From positions 434,001 through 498,000 of the forward strand of contig NZ_NPMS01000001.1 in assembly GCF_002266285.1 (NCBI RefSeq): a stretch of DNA of 64,000 nt. The letters are read 5' to 3'. Source of the stretch: Virgibacillus indicus. GTDB taxonomy: Bacteria; Bacillota; Bacilli; Bacillales; Amphibacillaceae. How positions within the stretch are numbered: position 1 is the first letter of the stretch; each line of letters opens with the position of its first letter. Under the pieces are notes generated by a model. The model was not told the origin of the DNA and searched no databases. It was given only the letters and a program-made list of their open reading frames with translations. A program made the translations under genes and the position numbers. Below are positions 51,456 through 61,060 of this stretch, piece after piece.

Positions 51456-52439
51456 ATGCCTGTAATGTCATATATTCAAGCAGTAACTTCTGCTTTAAAA
51501 GAAGAAATGAAGCGTGATGAAAAAGTATTTGTTTTAGGTGAAGATGTGGGAAAAAAAGGCGGAGTTTTCCGCGCAACAGATGGATTATTCGATGAGTTTG
51601 GCGAAGACCGGGTTTTGGATACTCCACTTGCCGAATCCGCTATTGCCGGCGTTGGTATTGGTGCTGCAATGTATGGAATGCGACCAGTAGCGGAGATGCA
51701 ATTTGCTGATTTCATTATGCCGGCAGTAAACCAGATTATTTCAGAAGCTGCAAAAATCCGCTATCGTTCAAATAATGATTGGAATGTTCCTATTACTATT
51801 CGTGCACCATATGGCGGAGGAGTCCATGGAGCACTTTATCATTCGCAATCCGTTGAAGCAGTGTTTGCGAATCAGCCAGGATTAAAAATTGTGATGCCTT
51901 CAACTCCATACGATGTGAAGGGGCTGTTAAAAGCTTCTATCCGTGATAATGACCCTGTGCTATTCTTTGAACATAAACGTGCGTACCGTTTACTTAAAGG
52001 GGAAGTTCCGGAGGATGACTATGTACTGCCAATCGGGAAAGCAGACATAAAACGGGAAGGCTCTGATATTACCATCATTACTTATGGTTTATGTGTGCAC
52101 TTTGCCCTGCAGGCAGCAGAGAAATTGGCAGAAGAAGGAATAGATGCACATATTCTTGATTTACGCACCATTTATCCGCTTGATAAAGAAGCAATTATAG
52201 AAGCAGCCAAAAAGACCGGAAAAGTTTTATTGATTACTGAAGATAATAAAGAAGGAAGCATTATTGGAGAAGTAGCGGCTATTATTGCAGAAAATTGTCT
52301 GTTTGATCTGGATGCTCCTGTTCAGCGCTTAGCAGGACCTGATGTTCCGTCAATGCCGTATGCTCCTACAATGGAAAAATTTTTTATGGTAAACCCGGAC
52401 AAAGTAGAAAAAGCAATGCGAGAACTTGCAGAATTTTAA
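51456..52439 (+). CDS. bkdAB: Branched-chain 2-oxoacid dehydrogenase E1 beta subunit
   Basis: A 327-residue transketolase-like subunit. V-L-G-E-D-V-G near residue 25 has the glutamate that activates ThDP, E-M-Q-F-A-D-F near 78 and D-L-R-T-I-Y-P-L-D near 230 are conserved. It forms the alpha2-beta2 E1 with BkdAA and passes the acyl group to lipoyl-BkdB. The ribosome binding site is AGGGAGGGA. Confidence 0.95.
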   Translation: MPVMSYIQAVTSALKEEMKRDEKVFVLGEDVGKKGGVFRATDGLFDEFGEDRVLDTPLAESAIAGVGIGAAMYGMRPVAEMQFADFIMPAVNQIISEAAKIRYRSNNDWNVPITIRAPYGGGVHGALYHSQSVEAVFANQPGLKIVMPSTPYDVKGLLKASIRDNDPVLFFEHKRAYRLLKGEVPEDDYVLPIGKADIKREGSDITIITYGLCVHFALQAAEKLAEEGIDAHILDLRTIYPLDKEAIIEAAKKTGKVLLITEDNKEGSIIGEVAAIIAENCLFDLDAPVQRLAGPDVPSMPYAPTMEKFFMVNPDKVEKAMRELAEF

Positions 52440-52460
52440 CCAGTGAAGGAGGGATTCTCG

Positions 52461-53738
52461 ATGGCAAAGGAAAAAATCAATATGCCCCAGCTTGGCGAGA
52501 GTGTGACAGAGGGAACAATAAGTACATGGCTTGTTAGTCCAGGTGATAAAGTAAATAAATATGATCCAATTGCTGAGGTGATGACAGACAAGGTAAATGC
52601 TGAAGTTCCGTCATCGTTTACCGGAACGATTAAAGAACTTGCAGCTGCTGAAGGTGATACCATTGCAGTTGGTGAATTAATGTGTTATATCGAGACAGAG
52701 GAAAAAGCTGAAGAAAGTAAGCCTTCTGATAAAGAGGTATCTGAAGAAAAGCAAGAAAAAACTGGTGAAGATGCTCCATCAGCAGATCAGTCTATGAAAA
52801 AACGCTATTCACCAGCAGTACTCAGAATGGCACAGGAAAATGATATTGATCTGGATCAGGTAAATGGAACAGGCCGCGGTGGCAGAATTACGAGAAAAGA
52901 TATTGAAAAAGTTATTAAATCAGGAAACATGCCCTCACCAGGCGGTTCACACGAGCATCAGGGAAGCAAAACAGATACTGCTGACAAAATACCTTCTGCT
53001 CCAAAAGCAGCAGCTGCAAAACCAGCTGAATCAATGCCGGGCGATATAGAAATACCTGTGACTGGTGTCCGAAAAGCCATTGCTCAAAATATGGTTCGAT
53101 CCAAACAGGAAATTCCGCATGCATGGATGACTGTGGAAGTTGATGTTACAGATTTAGTCAACTATCGAAATCAAGTTAAGAATGAGTTTAAACAAAAAGA
53201 AGGTTTCAGCCTGACATTTTTTGCATTCTTTGTAAAAGCAGTTGCTCAAGCAATTAAAGAGTTTCCTCAAATGAACAGCACATGGGCAGGAGATAAAATC
53301 ATTCAAAGAAAAGACATTAATTTATCTATAGCAGTAGCAAAAGATCAGGAACTTTTTGTACCGGTAATTAAGAATGCTGATGAGAAGAGTATTAAGGGTA
53401 TTGCAAGGGACATCTATGACCTCGCTATGAAAGCCCGTTCAGGCAAATTAACTGCAGATGATATGAAGGGCGGCACATTCACTGTTAATAATACAGGTTC
53501 ATTTGGTTCAATCCATTCAATGGGTGTTATTAATCACCCGCAGGCTGCTATCCTGCAAATTGAATCCATTGTGAAACGGCCTGTCATTATTAATGACATG
53601 TTTGCCGCAAGAGATATGGTCAACCTGTCATTATCACTAGATCACCGTGTACTTGACGGATTAATTTGCGGACAGTTTTTAGCCCGTGTTAAAGATATTC
53701 TGGAAAATACAAATAAAGATAATTCGAATATTTATTAA
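52461..53738 (+). CDS. bkdB: Branched-chain 2-oxoacid dehydrogenase E2 (lipoamide acyltransferase)
   Basis: A protein of about 425 residues. The lipoyl domain is at 1-75 with the lipoylated lysine in V-M-T-D-K-V-N-A-E, followed by an acidic linker, the E1/E3-binding domain at about 118-155 (Y-S-P-A-V-L-R-M-A) and an Ala/Pro/Lys linker. The catalytic domain comes from about 195, with the active-site D-H-R-V-L-D-G near the end. It makes branched acyl-CoA, primer for iso/anteiso fatty acids and substrate for Ptb. ATG 52461 follows AAGGAGGGA. Last gene of the operon. Confidence 0.95.
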   Translation: MAKEKINMPQLGESVTEGTISTWLVSPGDKVNKYDPIAEVMTDKVNAEVPSSFTGTIKELAAAEGDTIAVGELMCYIETEEKAEESKPSDKEVSEEKQEKTGEDAPSADQSMKKRYSPAVLRMAQENDIDLDQVNGTGRGGRITRKDIEKVIKSGNMPSPGGSHEHQGSKTDTADKIPSAPKAAAAKPAESMPGDIEIPVTGVRKAIAQNMVRSKQEIPHAWMTVEVDVTDLVNYRNQVKNEFKQKEGFSLTFFAFFVKAVAQAIKEFPQMNSTWAGDKIIQRKDINLSIAVAKDQELFVPVIKNADEKSIKGIARDIYDLAMKARSGKLTADDMKGGTFTVNNTGSFGSIHSMGVINHPQAAILQIESIVKRPVIINDMFAARDMVNLSLSLDHRVLDGLICGQFLARVKDILENTNKDNSNIY

Positions 53739-53849
53739 TACTCGTTTTTCACAAATCATTCTCAGTTAGTCTGAATTGAAATATCTAAGTAAAATTGATA
53801 AGCTATTGATAGGTTTCAATAATACTAAATTAAGGGGATGAATGTTCGA

Positions 53850-54281
53850 ATGGATTTTAATCTGTTTATGAACGATGTAGTAGATGCTGCTCGTAAAGAT
53901 ATAACTGAAGCTGGTTATAATGAGCTCAAAAGCACTGAAGATGTGGATAAGGCATTAACCCGCGAGGGCACTACACTAGTTATGGTTAACTCAACTTGTG
54001 GATGTGCGGGAGGAGTTGCTCGCCCTGCAGCGGCGAATTCTATACATTATGATAAACGGCCTGATCATCTCGTTACTGTTTTTGCTGGTCAGGACAGGGA
54101 AGCTACAGAAAAGGCACGTGAGTATTTTGAAGGGTTTCCACCGTCATCACCATCATTCGCATTATTAAAAGACGGGAAAATTGTAACAATGCTGGAACGT
54201 CATGATATTGAAGGTTATAGTGCCATTGATGTAATTGGAAAACTCCAAAATCTATTTGATAAGCACTGTGAAGAAGTATAA
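53850..54281 (+). CDS. brxB: Bacilliredoxin (YqiW/BrxB)
   Basis: A 143-residue DUF1094 thioredoxin-fold protein with the active-site C-G-C at Cys50 and Cys52 (N-S-T-C-G-C-A-G-G). Bacilliredoxins remove bacillithiol from oxidised proteins. The start at 53850 ([11 protein letters not shown]) follows AGGGGAT; the longer frame begins inside that site. It sits between bkdB and yqjA, as in B. subtilis, and is probably transcribed alone. Cytosolic. Confidence 0.92.
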   Translation: MDFNLFMNDVVDAARKDITEAGYNELKSTEDVDKALTREGTTLVMVNSTCGCAGGVARPAAANSIHYDKRPDHLVTVFAGQDREATEKAREYFEGFPPSSPSFALLKDGKIVTMLERHDIEGYSAIDVIGKLQNLFDKHCEEV

Positions 54282-54303
54282 AAGCATTTCATTCATTATC
54301 AAT

Positions 54304-54342
54304 GGGGCTGTCTCTATTTTTGTAGGTCAGCCTCGTTTTTTG
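54304..54342 (+). terminator. Probable terminator of brxB
   Basis: GGGCTGtCT and AGgtCAGCC form an imperfect stem, followed by a run of six T about 15 bases before the yqjA ribosome binding site. Confidence 0.55.
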
Positions 54343-54371
54343 ATAAAAAGCTATTGCGAGGAGATTTTAAC

Positions 54372-55331
54372 GTGAAAATTGGCTATCGGACAATAAAGAC
54401 TGCAATTGGAACCCCCATTGCTATTTCGATTGCTCAATTATTAGGACTAACCAATTTTGTTTCTGCAGGAATTTTAACTATCTTATGTATCCAGCCGTCC
54501 AGGAAAAAATCCTATTTAAGCGCATGGCAGCGCTTCCTCGCTTGTGTTTTGGCAAGTCTTTTTTCTATGCTGTTTTTTGAATTGATTGGTTATAATGTAT
54601 TCGTTCTTGGTTTAATGCTTCTTGTATTTATCCCTACTACTGTATTTTTAAAAATATCTCCTGGTATTACTACCAGTTCTGTTATAATTCTTAATTTATA
54701 TAGTTCTAACTTCATTAATTTCACATTTTTAATTGACCAGTTTTTATTAATAATAGTAGGAATAGGAACAGGATTGGTACTAAACCTTTATATGCCGAGT
54801 CTGGACAACAAGTTAAATGAAAAACAGGATAGGCTTGAGGAAAACTTCAAAATCGTCTTATATGAAATATCCCTGTATATCAGGGATAAAAATAAGGCTT
54901 GGGATGGGAAAGAAATTGCAGAGATTGATGAAATTTTAACAGAGGCTGATGACTTAGTTGAACGGGATCGCGAAAACCACTTATTTCGTAATAAACATAC
55001 ATTCCGGGATTATTTCAGGATGCGAACGAAGCAATATGAAGTATTGCAGCAAATGCTTCCGCTTGTGACAGTATTACCAAATAAAGATTATATTTCCGAA
55101 AAAATCGCCGCTTTTTTCGAAGGGTTGTCTGAATCGGTACATCCGGAAAATACTGCGGTGTTATTTCTGGACGAGCTGGAGGATTTACGAAAAGAATTCA
55201 ATAAAGAAGAATTACCTGCTACTCTTGAAGAGTTTGAAACAAGAGCAAATCTATTTCGATTATTACATGAAATCGAGGATTACTTACTTATAAAGAAGAA
55301 GTACAAAAAAAGCGATGTTAAGTTAAAATAA
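54372..55331 (+). CDS. yqjA: Aromatic acid exporter family membrane protein (YqjA)
   Basis: A 319-residue protein. The first 140 residues hold about four to five membrane helices of the ArAE (DUF939) type, and the rest is a cytosolic helical domain rich in Glu, Leu and Lys. GTG 54372 (M-K-I-G-Y-R-T-I-K-T-A-I-G-T) follows GAGGAGAT. Transport of aromatic acids is the family annotation and is not proven for YqjA. It converges on the small gene at 55431-55568. Confidence 0.82.
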   Translation: MKIGYRTIKTAIGTPIAISIAQLLGLTNFVSAGILTILCIQPSRKKSYLSAWQRFLACVLASLFSMLFFELIGYNVFVLGLMLLVFIPTTVFLKISPGITTSSVIILNLYSSNFINFTFLIDQFLLIIVGIGTGLVLNLYMPSLDNKLNEKQDRLEENFKIVLYEISLYIRDKNKAWDGKEIAEIDEILTEADDLVERDRENHLFRNKHTFRDYFRMRTKQYEVLQQMLPLVTVLPNKDYISEKIAAFFEGLSESVHPENTAVLFLDELEDLRKEFNKEELPATLEEFETRANLFRLLHEIEDYLLIKKKYKKSDVKLK

Positions 55332-55383
55332 GCACTATTACAGAAATAGAATGAGTCACTGATTCTGGGGTTGTAAATAAAAA

Positions 55384-55414
55384 GACCGGGCTCTCTATTA
55401 ACGGAGGCCCAGTC
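55384..55414 (-). terminator. Rho-independent terminator of the Prli42-like gene
   Basis: GACCGGGCTCTC pairs with GGAGGCCCAGTC (read as its inverse, mismatches tolerated); on the minus strand the run of T corresponds to AAAAA just before it. It may also stop yqjA transcription. Confidence 0.6.
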
Positions 55415-55430
55415 TGTCCATATTTAACGA

Positions 55431-55568
55431 TTATATAAACATTGCCAACCCAGCAGTCAGCGAGGAAAGTAACATTGCAATGATCATAATATATATTACC
55501 AGTCTGTTTCGACGTTCACGTTTAGATCTTTTTCTCGGTGCGGCTTTCGCATTTTGTTTTACAGACAT
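55431..55568 (-). CDS. prli42: Prli42-like stressosome membrane anchor
   Basis: A 45-residue protein starting M-S-V-K-Q-N-A-K-A-A-P-R-K-R-S-K-R-E-R-R. A strongly basic cytosolic part (to about residue 22) is followed by a single membrane helix, R-L-V-I-Y-I-M-I-I-A-M-L-L-S-S-L, ending T-A-G-L-A-M-F-I. This pattern resembles Prli42, the miniprotein that holds the stressosome (RsbR) at the membrane in Listeria and is conserved in bacilli. A GGAGG site lies seven bases before the ATG and a terminator lies downstream. The gene is easily missed because of its size. Assignment is by pattern and context. Confidence 0.72.
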   Translation of the reverse strand: MSVKQNAKAAPRKRSKRERRNRLVIYIMIIAMLLSSLTAGLAMFI

Positions 55569-55702
55569 AATATAACCTCCTTAACATCTACTATAACTAT
55601 TTTATATTTTATCGTTAAAATTAACAATGGACAAGTATAAAAATTTATTTCACAATAGATTTACGTATATTTTTTCTGTCAAGAAATTGGAGGGTAATAC
55701 AT

Positions 55703-57355
55703 ATGAGCTATAAAAGTGATGATAATAACCAATTGGATAATTGGAAGAAATCAGTTGATTCAACAATTAAGCGCTTTCCAGAGAGAAAAGACACATTCAC
55801 AACTTCTGCTGATATTGAAGTAGATCGGTTATATACCGGTGAAGAGGATTCCTTTGACAGTGAGCTGGGATATCCCGGCCAGTATCCATATACTCGAGGG
55901 ATTCAGCCTACAATGTACCGCAGTCGTTTCTGGACAATGCGACAATATGCTGGATTCGGATCTGCCAAAGAAACCAATAAGCGTTTCCGCTATTTATTAG
56001 AACAGGGCCAAACAGGGCTTTCTGTCGCGTTTGATTTGCCAACACAGATTGGCTATGATTCAGATGATGTTATGTCTGAAGGAGAGGTTGGAAAGGTCGG
56101 AGTTGCCATTGATACATTGCAGGATATGGAGCAGCTCCTTGATCAGATTCCATTGGATAAGGTGAGTACGTCAATGACAATAAATGCATCTGCAGCAATC
56201 CTGCTTTGCATGTATATTGCAGTTGGAGAAAAACAGGGTGTTCCTTCAAAAAAACTGACCGGCACAATCCAAAATGACATACTAAAAGAATATATTGCAA
56301 GGGGTACATATATATACCCGCCAAAGCCTTCCATGCGGTTAATAACAAATATCTTTGAATATTGCCAGCAGAATCTGCCAAAATTTAATACAATCAGTAT
56401 TTCAGGCTATCATATTCGTGAGGCTGGGGCTAATGCTGTCCAGGAAGCTGCTTTTACCATAGCAAATGGCTTGTCTTATGTAGATGCTGCGATAGAATCC
56501 GGACTGGATGTCGATTCCTTTGCACCAAGACTTGCTTTTTTCTTTAATGCGCACAATAACTTTTTTGAGGAAGTTGCAAAATTTAGAGCGGCACGAAGAA
56601 TATGGGCAAAGATTATGAAAGAACATTACAAAGCAAAAGATCCAAAAAGCTGGAAGCTGCGGTTTCATACCCAAACAGGAGGTTCTACCTTAACTGCACA
56701 GCAGCCTGACAACAATATTGTTCGCGTTACATTACAGGCGCTTGCTGCCGTAATGGGGGGGACACAAAGCCTTCATACAAATTCCAGAGACGAGGCGCTT
56801 TCATTGCCAACAGAAGATTCTGCTCGAATCGCACTTCGAACACAGCAGATTATTGCAAACGAAAGTGGTGTTGCTGATACGGTTGATCCGCTTGGAGGAT
56901 CCTATTATGTGGAAGAATTGACGGATAAAATTGAAATAGAAGTAAATAAATACCTGGATCGAATCAAAGAAATAGGTGGCGCAGTTCAAGCGATCGAAGA
57001 AGGGTATATGCAGCGCGAAATTCATCAGAATGCTTATGAAATCCAAAAGCGTATTGAGAAAGAAGAAGAAATAATCGTCGGATTGAATAAATTCAAGCTG
57101 GATGAGGAAGTAAATCCAGATCTATTGAAAGTTGACGAGGCATTGGAAAAAGAACAAATTCAATCCATGGAGTCTATTCGCCAAAAAAGGGATCAAAATG
57201 CTGTCAATGCGGCATTAGCGGATCTGAAAGAACAAGCCAAGGCTGCTGACAGTAATTTAATACCATATATCTTAAACGCTGTTAAAGTATATGCAACAAT
57301 TGGTGAAATATCCAATGTGATGCGTGACGAATTTGGTGAGTATGCAGGAATATAG
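55703..57355 (+). CDS. mcmA: Methylmalonyl-CoA mutase, catalytic (large) subunit
   Basis: A 550-residue acyl-CoA mutase alpha domain (TIM barrel) without the B12-binding domain, which is encoded separately next door. [21 protein letters not shown] has Tyr72 and P-S-M-R has Arg212. These correspond to Tyr89 and Arg207 of the Propionibacterium mutase, which hold the methylmalonyl carboxylate; isobutyryl-CoA mutase has other residues there. The expected reaction is (R)-methylmalonyl-CoA to succinyl-CoA with adenosylcobalamin. The ribosome binding site is TTGGAGGG. First gene of a three-gene module. Confidence 0.92.
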   Translation: MSYKSDDNNQLDNWKKSVDSTIKRFPERKDTFTTSADIEVDRLYTGEEDSFDSELGYPGQYPYTRGIQPTMYRSRFWTMRQYAGFGSAKETNKRFRYLLEQGQTGLSVAFDLPTQIGYDSDDVMSEGEVGKVGVAIDTLQDMEQLLDQIPLDKVSTSMTINASAAILLCMYIAVGEKQGVPSKKLTGTIQNDILKEYIARGTYIYPPKPSMRLITNIFEYCQQNLPKFNTISISGYHIREAGANAVQEAAFTIANGLSYVDAAIESGLDVDSFAPRLAFFFNAHNNFFEEVAKFRAARRIWAKIMKEHYKAKDPKSWKLRFHTQTGGSTLTAQQPDNNIVRVTLQALAAVMGGTQSLHTNSRDEALSLPTEDSARIALRTQQIIANESGVADTVDPLGGSYYVEELTDKIEIEVNKYLDRIKEIGGAVQAIEEGYMQREIHQNAYEIQKRIEKEEEIIVGLNKFKLDEEVNPDLLKVDEALEKEQIQSMESIRQKRDQNAVNAALADLKEQAKAADSNLIPYILNAVKVYATIGEISNVMRDEFGEYAGI

Positions 57356-57420
57356 ATTCCATCAGAAGAATTATTTTTAAATTCATTGCAGGTCAGATAC
57401 AGGATAAAGGGGAGAGACAG

Positions 57421-58242
57421 ATGGGGAAAATTCGCGTTTTAGTAGCAAAACCGGGACTTGATGGGCATGACAGAGGTGCACTTGTAATATCACAGGCATT
57501 AAGAGATCATGGAATGGAAGTTATTTATACAGGGTTAAGACAATCCCCTGTTCAAATAGCACAGGCTGCAGTACAAGAGGATGTCGATGTAATTGGTCTG
57601 TCATCACTTTCCGGTGGGCATAAGACATTATTTCCAAAAGTAATCGATGAATTAAAGAAAAGGAATGCTGAAGATATTCCTGTAGTTGGTGGAGGTGTTA
57701 TTCCAAGTGAGGACATTCCTTTTTTAATTGACAAGGGAGTTAAGAAAATCTTTACTAGTGGCTCCTCAACGGAAGTCCTGGCTACCTATATAAAGGAATT
57801 AATCAATCCCGAAAAAATTACACCGGCTCCCAAAAAAATTGCCCATATAGGAATAGCAGTAAATAGCATTGACCATTCACTGCCGTTTTACACAGATTCA
57901 TTAGGACTTGAGCTGGAAGCTGTTGAAGCAGTTGATTCAGAAGGGGTAAAAGTTGCATTTCTTAAAATTGGTGAGTCCAGAATTGAATTACTGGAAGCAT
58001 TAGACGATTCCTCTCCAATTAAAGCTTTTATTGATAAAAAAGGAGAGGGAATACATCATGTCGCCCTAGAGGTGGATAATATCAGCGACCGTCTCACGAA
58101 ATTAAAATCCGAGGGTATTCGTCTGATTAATGATGAAGCAAAACAGGGTGCGAATAATAGTCAAATTGCTTTTATTCATCCAAAAACTGCAAGCGGCGTG
58201 TTAATTGAGTTGAGTCAGCATGAAGAGGGAAGTGAAAACTAG
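57421..58242 (+). CDS. Fusion of mutase B12-binding subunit and methylmalonyl-CoA epimerase
   Basis: A 273-residue two-domain protein. Residues 1-130 are a cobalamin-binding domain with D-G-H-D-R-G (Asp14, His16 as the lower cobalt ligand), S-L-S-G-G-H (62-67) and G-S-S-T-E-V (114-119). After a short Pro-containing linker, residues 138-273 are a glyoxalase-fold methylmalonyl-CoA epimerase: I-A-H-I-G-I-A-V with metal ligand His142, F-Y-T-D-S-L-G-L, G-I-H-H-V-A-L-E-V and G-V-L-I-E-L. One polypeptide therefore supplies the mutase coenzyme site and the epimerase that makes the mutase substrate. Usually these are separate genes. No MeaB/ArgK GTPase gene is adjacent. Confidence 0.9.
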   Translation: MGKIRVLVAKPGLDGHDRGALVISQALRDHGMEVIYTGLRQSPVQIAQAAVQEDVDVIGLSSLSGGHKTLFPKVIDELKKRNAEDIPVVGGGVIPSEDIPFLIDKGVKKIFTSGSSTEVLATYIKELINPEKITPAPKKIAHIGIAVNSIDHSLPFYTDSLGLELEAVEAVDSEGVKVAFLKIGESRIELLEALDDSSPIKAFIDKKGEGIHHVALEVDNISDRLTKLKSEGIRLINDEAKQGANNSQIAFIHPKTASGVLIELSQHEEGSEN

Positions 58243-59789
58243 TGGATATTTTCGACAAAATCAATGAACTCTATGATAAACGGAGACAAACAGAACTTGG
58301 CGGCGGAGATGAACGAATTGAGAAACAGCATGACAAAGGCAAGATGACGGCCAGAGAAAGAATTGATTATTTGCTGGATGATCATTCGTTTGTGGAGTTG
58401 AATCCTTTTATTGAACACCGTTCAAGTGATTTTGGAATGAACAGCAATAATGCAAAGGGAGAAGGGGTTGTTACCGGTTATGGTAAAATAGCCGGTAAGC
58501 CTATTTATTTATTTGCGCAGGATTTTACTGTTTATGGCGGTGCTTTAGGCGAAATGCATGGTAAGAAAATCGCAGCAGTAATGGATTTAGCCGCCAAAAA
58601 CGGCGTCCCTTTTATCGGATTAAATGATTCTGGAGGAGCTCGTATTCAGGAAGGGGTTTCTTCTCTGGATGGATACGGACAAGTTTTTTACCGAAACTCC
58701 ATTTATTCCGGTGTCATTCCGCAAATTTCCGTTATTTTGGGACCTAGTGCCGGTGGAGCCGTTTATTCACCAGCTATAACAGATTTTGTTATTATGGTTG
58801 AAAAAACCTCTCAAATGTTTATTACGGGACCAAAAGTAATTGAAACCGTGACCGGTGAGAAAATTTCATCGGAGGATTTGGGCGGGGCACATATCCATAA
58901 TACAAAAAGCGGGAATGCACATATTAAAGCAGAAACAGAACATGAAGCACTGGATGCTGTAAAGAGATTACTTGATTATCTGCCTGCAAATAACCAAGAA
59001 AAAGCCCAGGTTCAAGCATATGAATCTAATGATAATCTGCGTGCGAACTTAACAGATATTGTCCCATTTAATGCAAAAAGTCCATATGATGTTAAAAAAG
59101 TAATTGATGAGGTTGTTGATAAAGGCAGCTTTTTCGAAATTCATGAGAACTTTGCTAAAAATATCGTAGTAGGTTTTGCCCGAATTAATGGGGAAACAAT
59201 TGGCTTGATTTGTAATCAGCCTAAATACTTAGCTGGAGGGCTTGATATTGATTCAAGTGATAAAGCTGCCAGGTTCATCCGTTTCTGCGATTCATTCAAT
59301 ATCCCGTTAATCACTTTTGAAGATGTAACCGGTTTTTTTCCAGGTGTCAAACAGGAGCATGGCGGTATTATTCGGCATGGTGCAAAAATTTTATACGCTT
59401 ATTCGGAAGCTACTGTGCCAAAGATTACAGTTATTACACGTAAAGCATACGGCGGAGCCTATGTAGCATTAAACAGTAAGTCAATCGGGGCAGATCTTGT
59501 ATTTGCATGGCCAAATGCTGAAATTGCAGTAATGGGTCCTGAAGGTGCAGCAAATATTATTTTCACAAAGGAAATTGCTGAAAGTGAAAATCCGGAACAG
59601 ACTCGGGCAGAAAAAATCAATACATACCGTGAAAAATTTGCAAATCCATATGTAGCTGCAGGGTTAGGAATGGTGGATGATGTGATCGATCCAAGAGAGA
59701 CTCGAATCAAGCTTGTCCAGGCATTGGAAATGCTGCATAACAAACAGGAAGAACGCCCACGAAAAAAACATGGAAATATCCCTTTATAG
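58242..59789 (+). CDS. yqjD: Propionyl/acyl-CoA carboxylase carboxyltransferase subunit (YqjD)
   Basis: A 515-residue crotonase-fold carboxyltransferase with N- and C-terminal halves. G-K-M-T-A-R-E-R-I-D-Y-L-L-D is near residue 32, D-S-G-G-A-R-I-Q-E-G near 128, G-P-S-A-G-G-A-V-Y-S-P near 167, and R-K-A-Y-G-G-A-Y near 405. The likely role is propionyl-CoA to (S)-methylmalonyl-CoA with carboxybiotin, feeding the epimerase and mutase upstream. No dedicated biotin carboxylase is here; AccBC or another pair may serve it. GTG 58242 overlaps the preceding stop by one base. Confidence 0.9.
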   Translation: MDIFDKINELYDKRRQTELGGGDERIEKQHDKGKMTARERIDYLLDDHSFVELNPFIEHRSSDFGMNSNNAKGEGVVTGYGKIAGKPIYLFAQDFTVYGGALGEMHGKKIAAVMDLAAKNGVPFIGLNDSGGARIQEGVSSLDGYGQVFYRNSIYSGVIPQISVILGPSAGGAVYSPAITDFVIMVEKTSQMFITGPKVIETVTGEKISSEDLGGAHIHNTKSGNAHIKAETEHEALDAVKRLLDYLPANNQEKAQVQAYESNDNLRANLTDIVPFNAKSPYDVKKVIDEVVDKGSFFEIHENFAKNIVVGFARINGETIGLICNQPKYLAGGLDIDSSDKAARFIRFCDSFNIPLITFEDVTGFFPGVKQEHGGIIRHGAKILYAYSEATVPKITVITRKAYGGAYVALNSKSIGADLVFAWPNAEIAVMGPEGAANIIFTKEIAESENPEQTRAEKINTYREKFANPYVAAGLGMVDDVIDPRETRIKLVQALEMLHNKQEERPRKKHGNIPL

Positions 59790-59833
59790 AGGATGTTAAA
59801 ACATAGACTTATCGAACACAGGAGGACGGCTAA

Positions 59834-60958
59834 ATGACAGCAATAAATAAGGAACGGTTAATAGAAGAATTCTTTGAACTGGTAAAAATTGATTCAGAGA
59901 CAAAATTTGAAACTGAAATTGCTTCTGTATTAAAAAAGAAATTTACAGAACTAGGACTGGAAGTATATGAGGATGAAAGTGCTGCAAAAACTGGACATGG
60001 TGCAGGAAATCTAATATGTACTTTAAAAGGTAATAAAGAAGGAGCAGATCCAATTTATTTCACCTCACATATGGATACAGTTGTACCTGGTAAAGGAGTT
60101 AAACCATCTATTAAGGACGGTTACATCGTCTCAGACGGTACCACGATATTAGGATCTGATGATAAAGCAGGCATTGCAGCGATACTGGAATCGATCCGTA
60201 TATTAAAGGAAAATAACATCAGTCACGGGGATATTCAATTTGTAATTACTGCTGGAGAGGAATCCGGACTTGTGGGTGCAAAAGCTTTGGATGGTTCACT
60301 TATTAATGCCAAGTATGGATATGCTCTTGACAGTAATGGCACCGTTGGAGATATTATTGTTGCAGCACCAACACAAGCAAAGGTTTTTGCAGTAATTAAA
60401 GGAAAAACCGCACATGCAGGGGTCGCACCTGAAAAGGGGGTTTCTGCTATAACGCTTGCTTCCAAAGCAATTGCGAAAATGCCTCTTGGGCGTATCGATG
60501 AAGAGACAACCGCAAACATCGGACGGTTTGAAGGTGGAAAGCAGACAAATATCGTTGTCGATCATGTTGAAATTTTAGCAGAGGCGAGATCTTTAATTCC
60601 AGAAAAAATGGAAGCACAGGTTGCTAAAATGAAAGAAGCTTTTGAAACGACTGCTGAAGAAGCCGGCGGTGAGGCAGAAGTAACCATTAAAGTAATGTAT
60701 CCTGGCTTTAAACAGCAGGCTGGCGATCAGGTTGTGGAGATTGCCCGAAATGCCGCTAAAAAGATCGGACGAGAAAGCAAACTGCTGAAAAGCGGTGGCG
60801 GAAGTGACGCTAATGTCATTGCCGGTCTGGGTATTCCAACTGTAAATTTAGCTGTTGGCTACGAAGAAATTCATACAACTAGTGAACGGATTCCTGTTGA
60901 AGAACTTGTTAAAATCACCGAATTAGTTATAGCTATAGTAGAAGAGACAGCAAAATAA
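59834..60958 (+). CDS. yqjE: M20 family peptidase, tripeptidase-like (YqjE)
   Basis: A 374-residue zinc aminopeptidase of the PepT/YqjE group. S-H-M-D-T-V near residue 77, L-G-S-D-D-K-A-G near 107 and A-G-E-E-S-G near 140 supply metal ligands and the catalytic Glu; the dimerisation lid is near 180-290. The ribosome binding site is AGGAGGAC. Cytosolic peptide breakdown is the expected role. It follows yqjD, as in B. subtilis, and ends at a strong terminator. Confidence 0.9.
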   Translation: MTAINKERLIEEFFELVKIDSETKFETEIASVLKKKFTELGLEVYEDESAAKTGHGAGNLICTLKGNKEGADPIYFTSHMDTVVPGKGVKPSIKDGYIVSDGTTILGSDDKAGIAAILESIRILKENNISHGDIQFVITAGEESGLVGAKALDGSLINAKYGYALDSNGTVGDIIVAAPTQAKVFAVIKGKTAHAGVAPEKGVSAITLASKAIAKMPLGRIDEETTANIGRFEGGKQTNIVVDHVEILAEARSLIPEKMEAQVAKMKEAFETTAEEAGGEAEVTIKVMYPGFKQQAGDQVVEIARNAAKKIGRESKLLKSGGGSDANVIAGLGIPTVNLAVGYEEIHTTSERIPVEELVKITELVIAIVEETAK

Positions 60959-60969
60959 GAATAAACTTC

Positions 60970-61007
60970 AAACCCCTTAGGCAAATCGGATTCCTAAGGG
61001 GTTTTTT
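60970..61007 (+). terminator. Rho-independent terminator of yqjE
   Basis: AACCCCTTAGG pairs exactly with CCTAAGGGGTT around an 11-base loop, followed by TTTTT. Confidence 0.88.
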
Positions 61008-61060
61008 ATGCTTATGATATAATTAATGTATCGAAGCACATATAAAAGGGGTGAATTGAT

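Noticed and set aside
60959..61060. LexA/DinR box upstream of dinB
   Set aside because: No GAAC-N4-GTTC-like sequence lies in the 102-base interval, which mostly holds the yqjE terminator.
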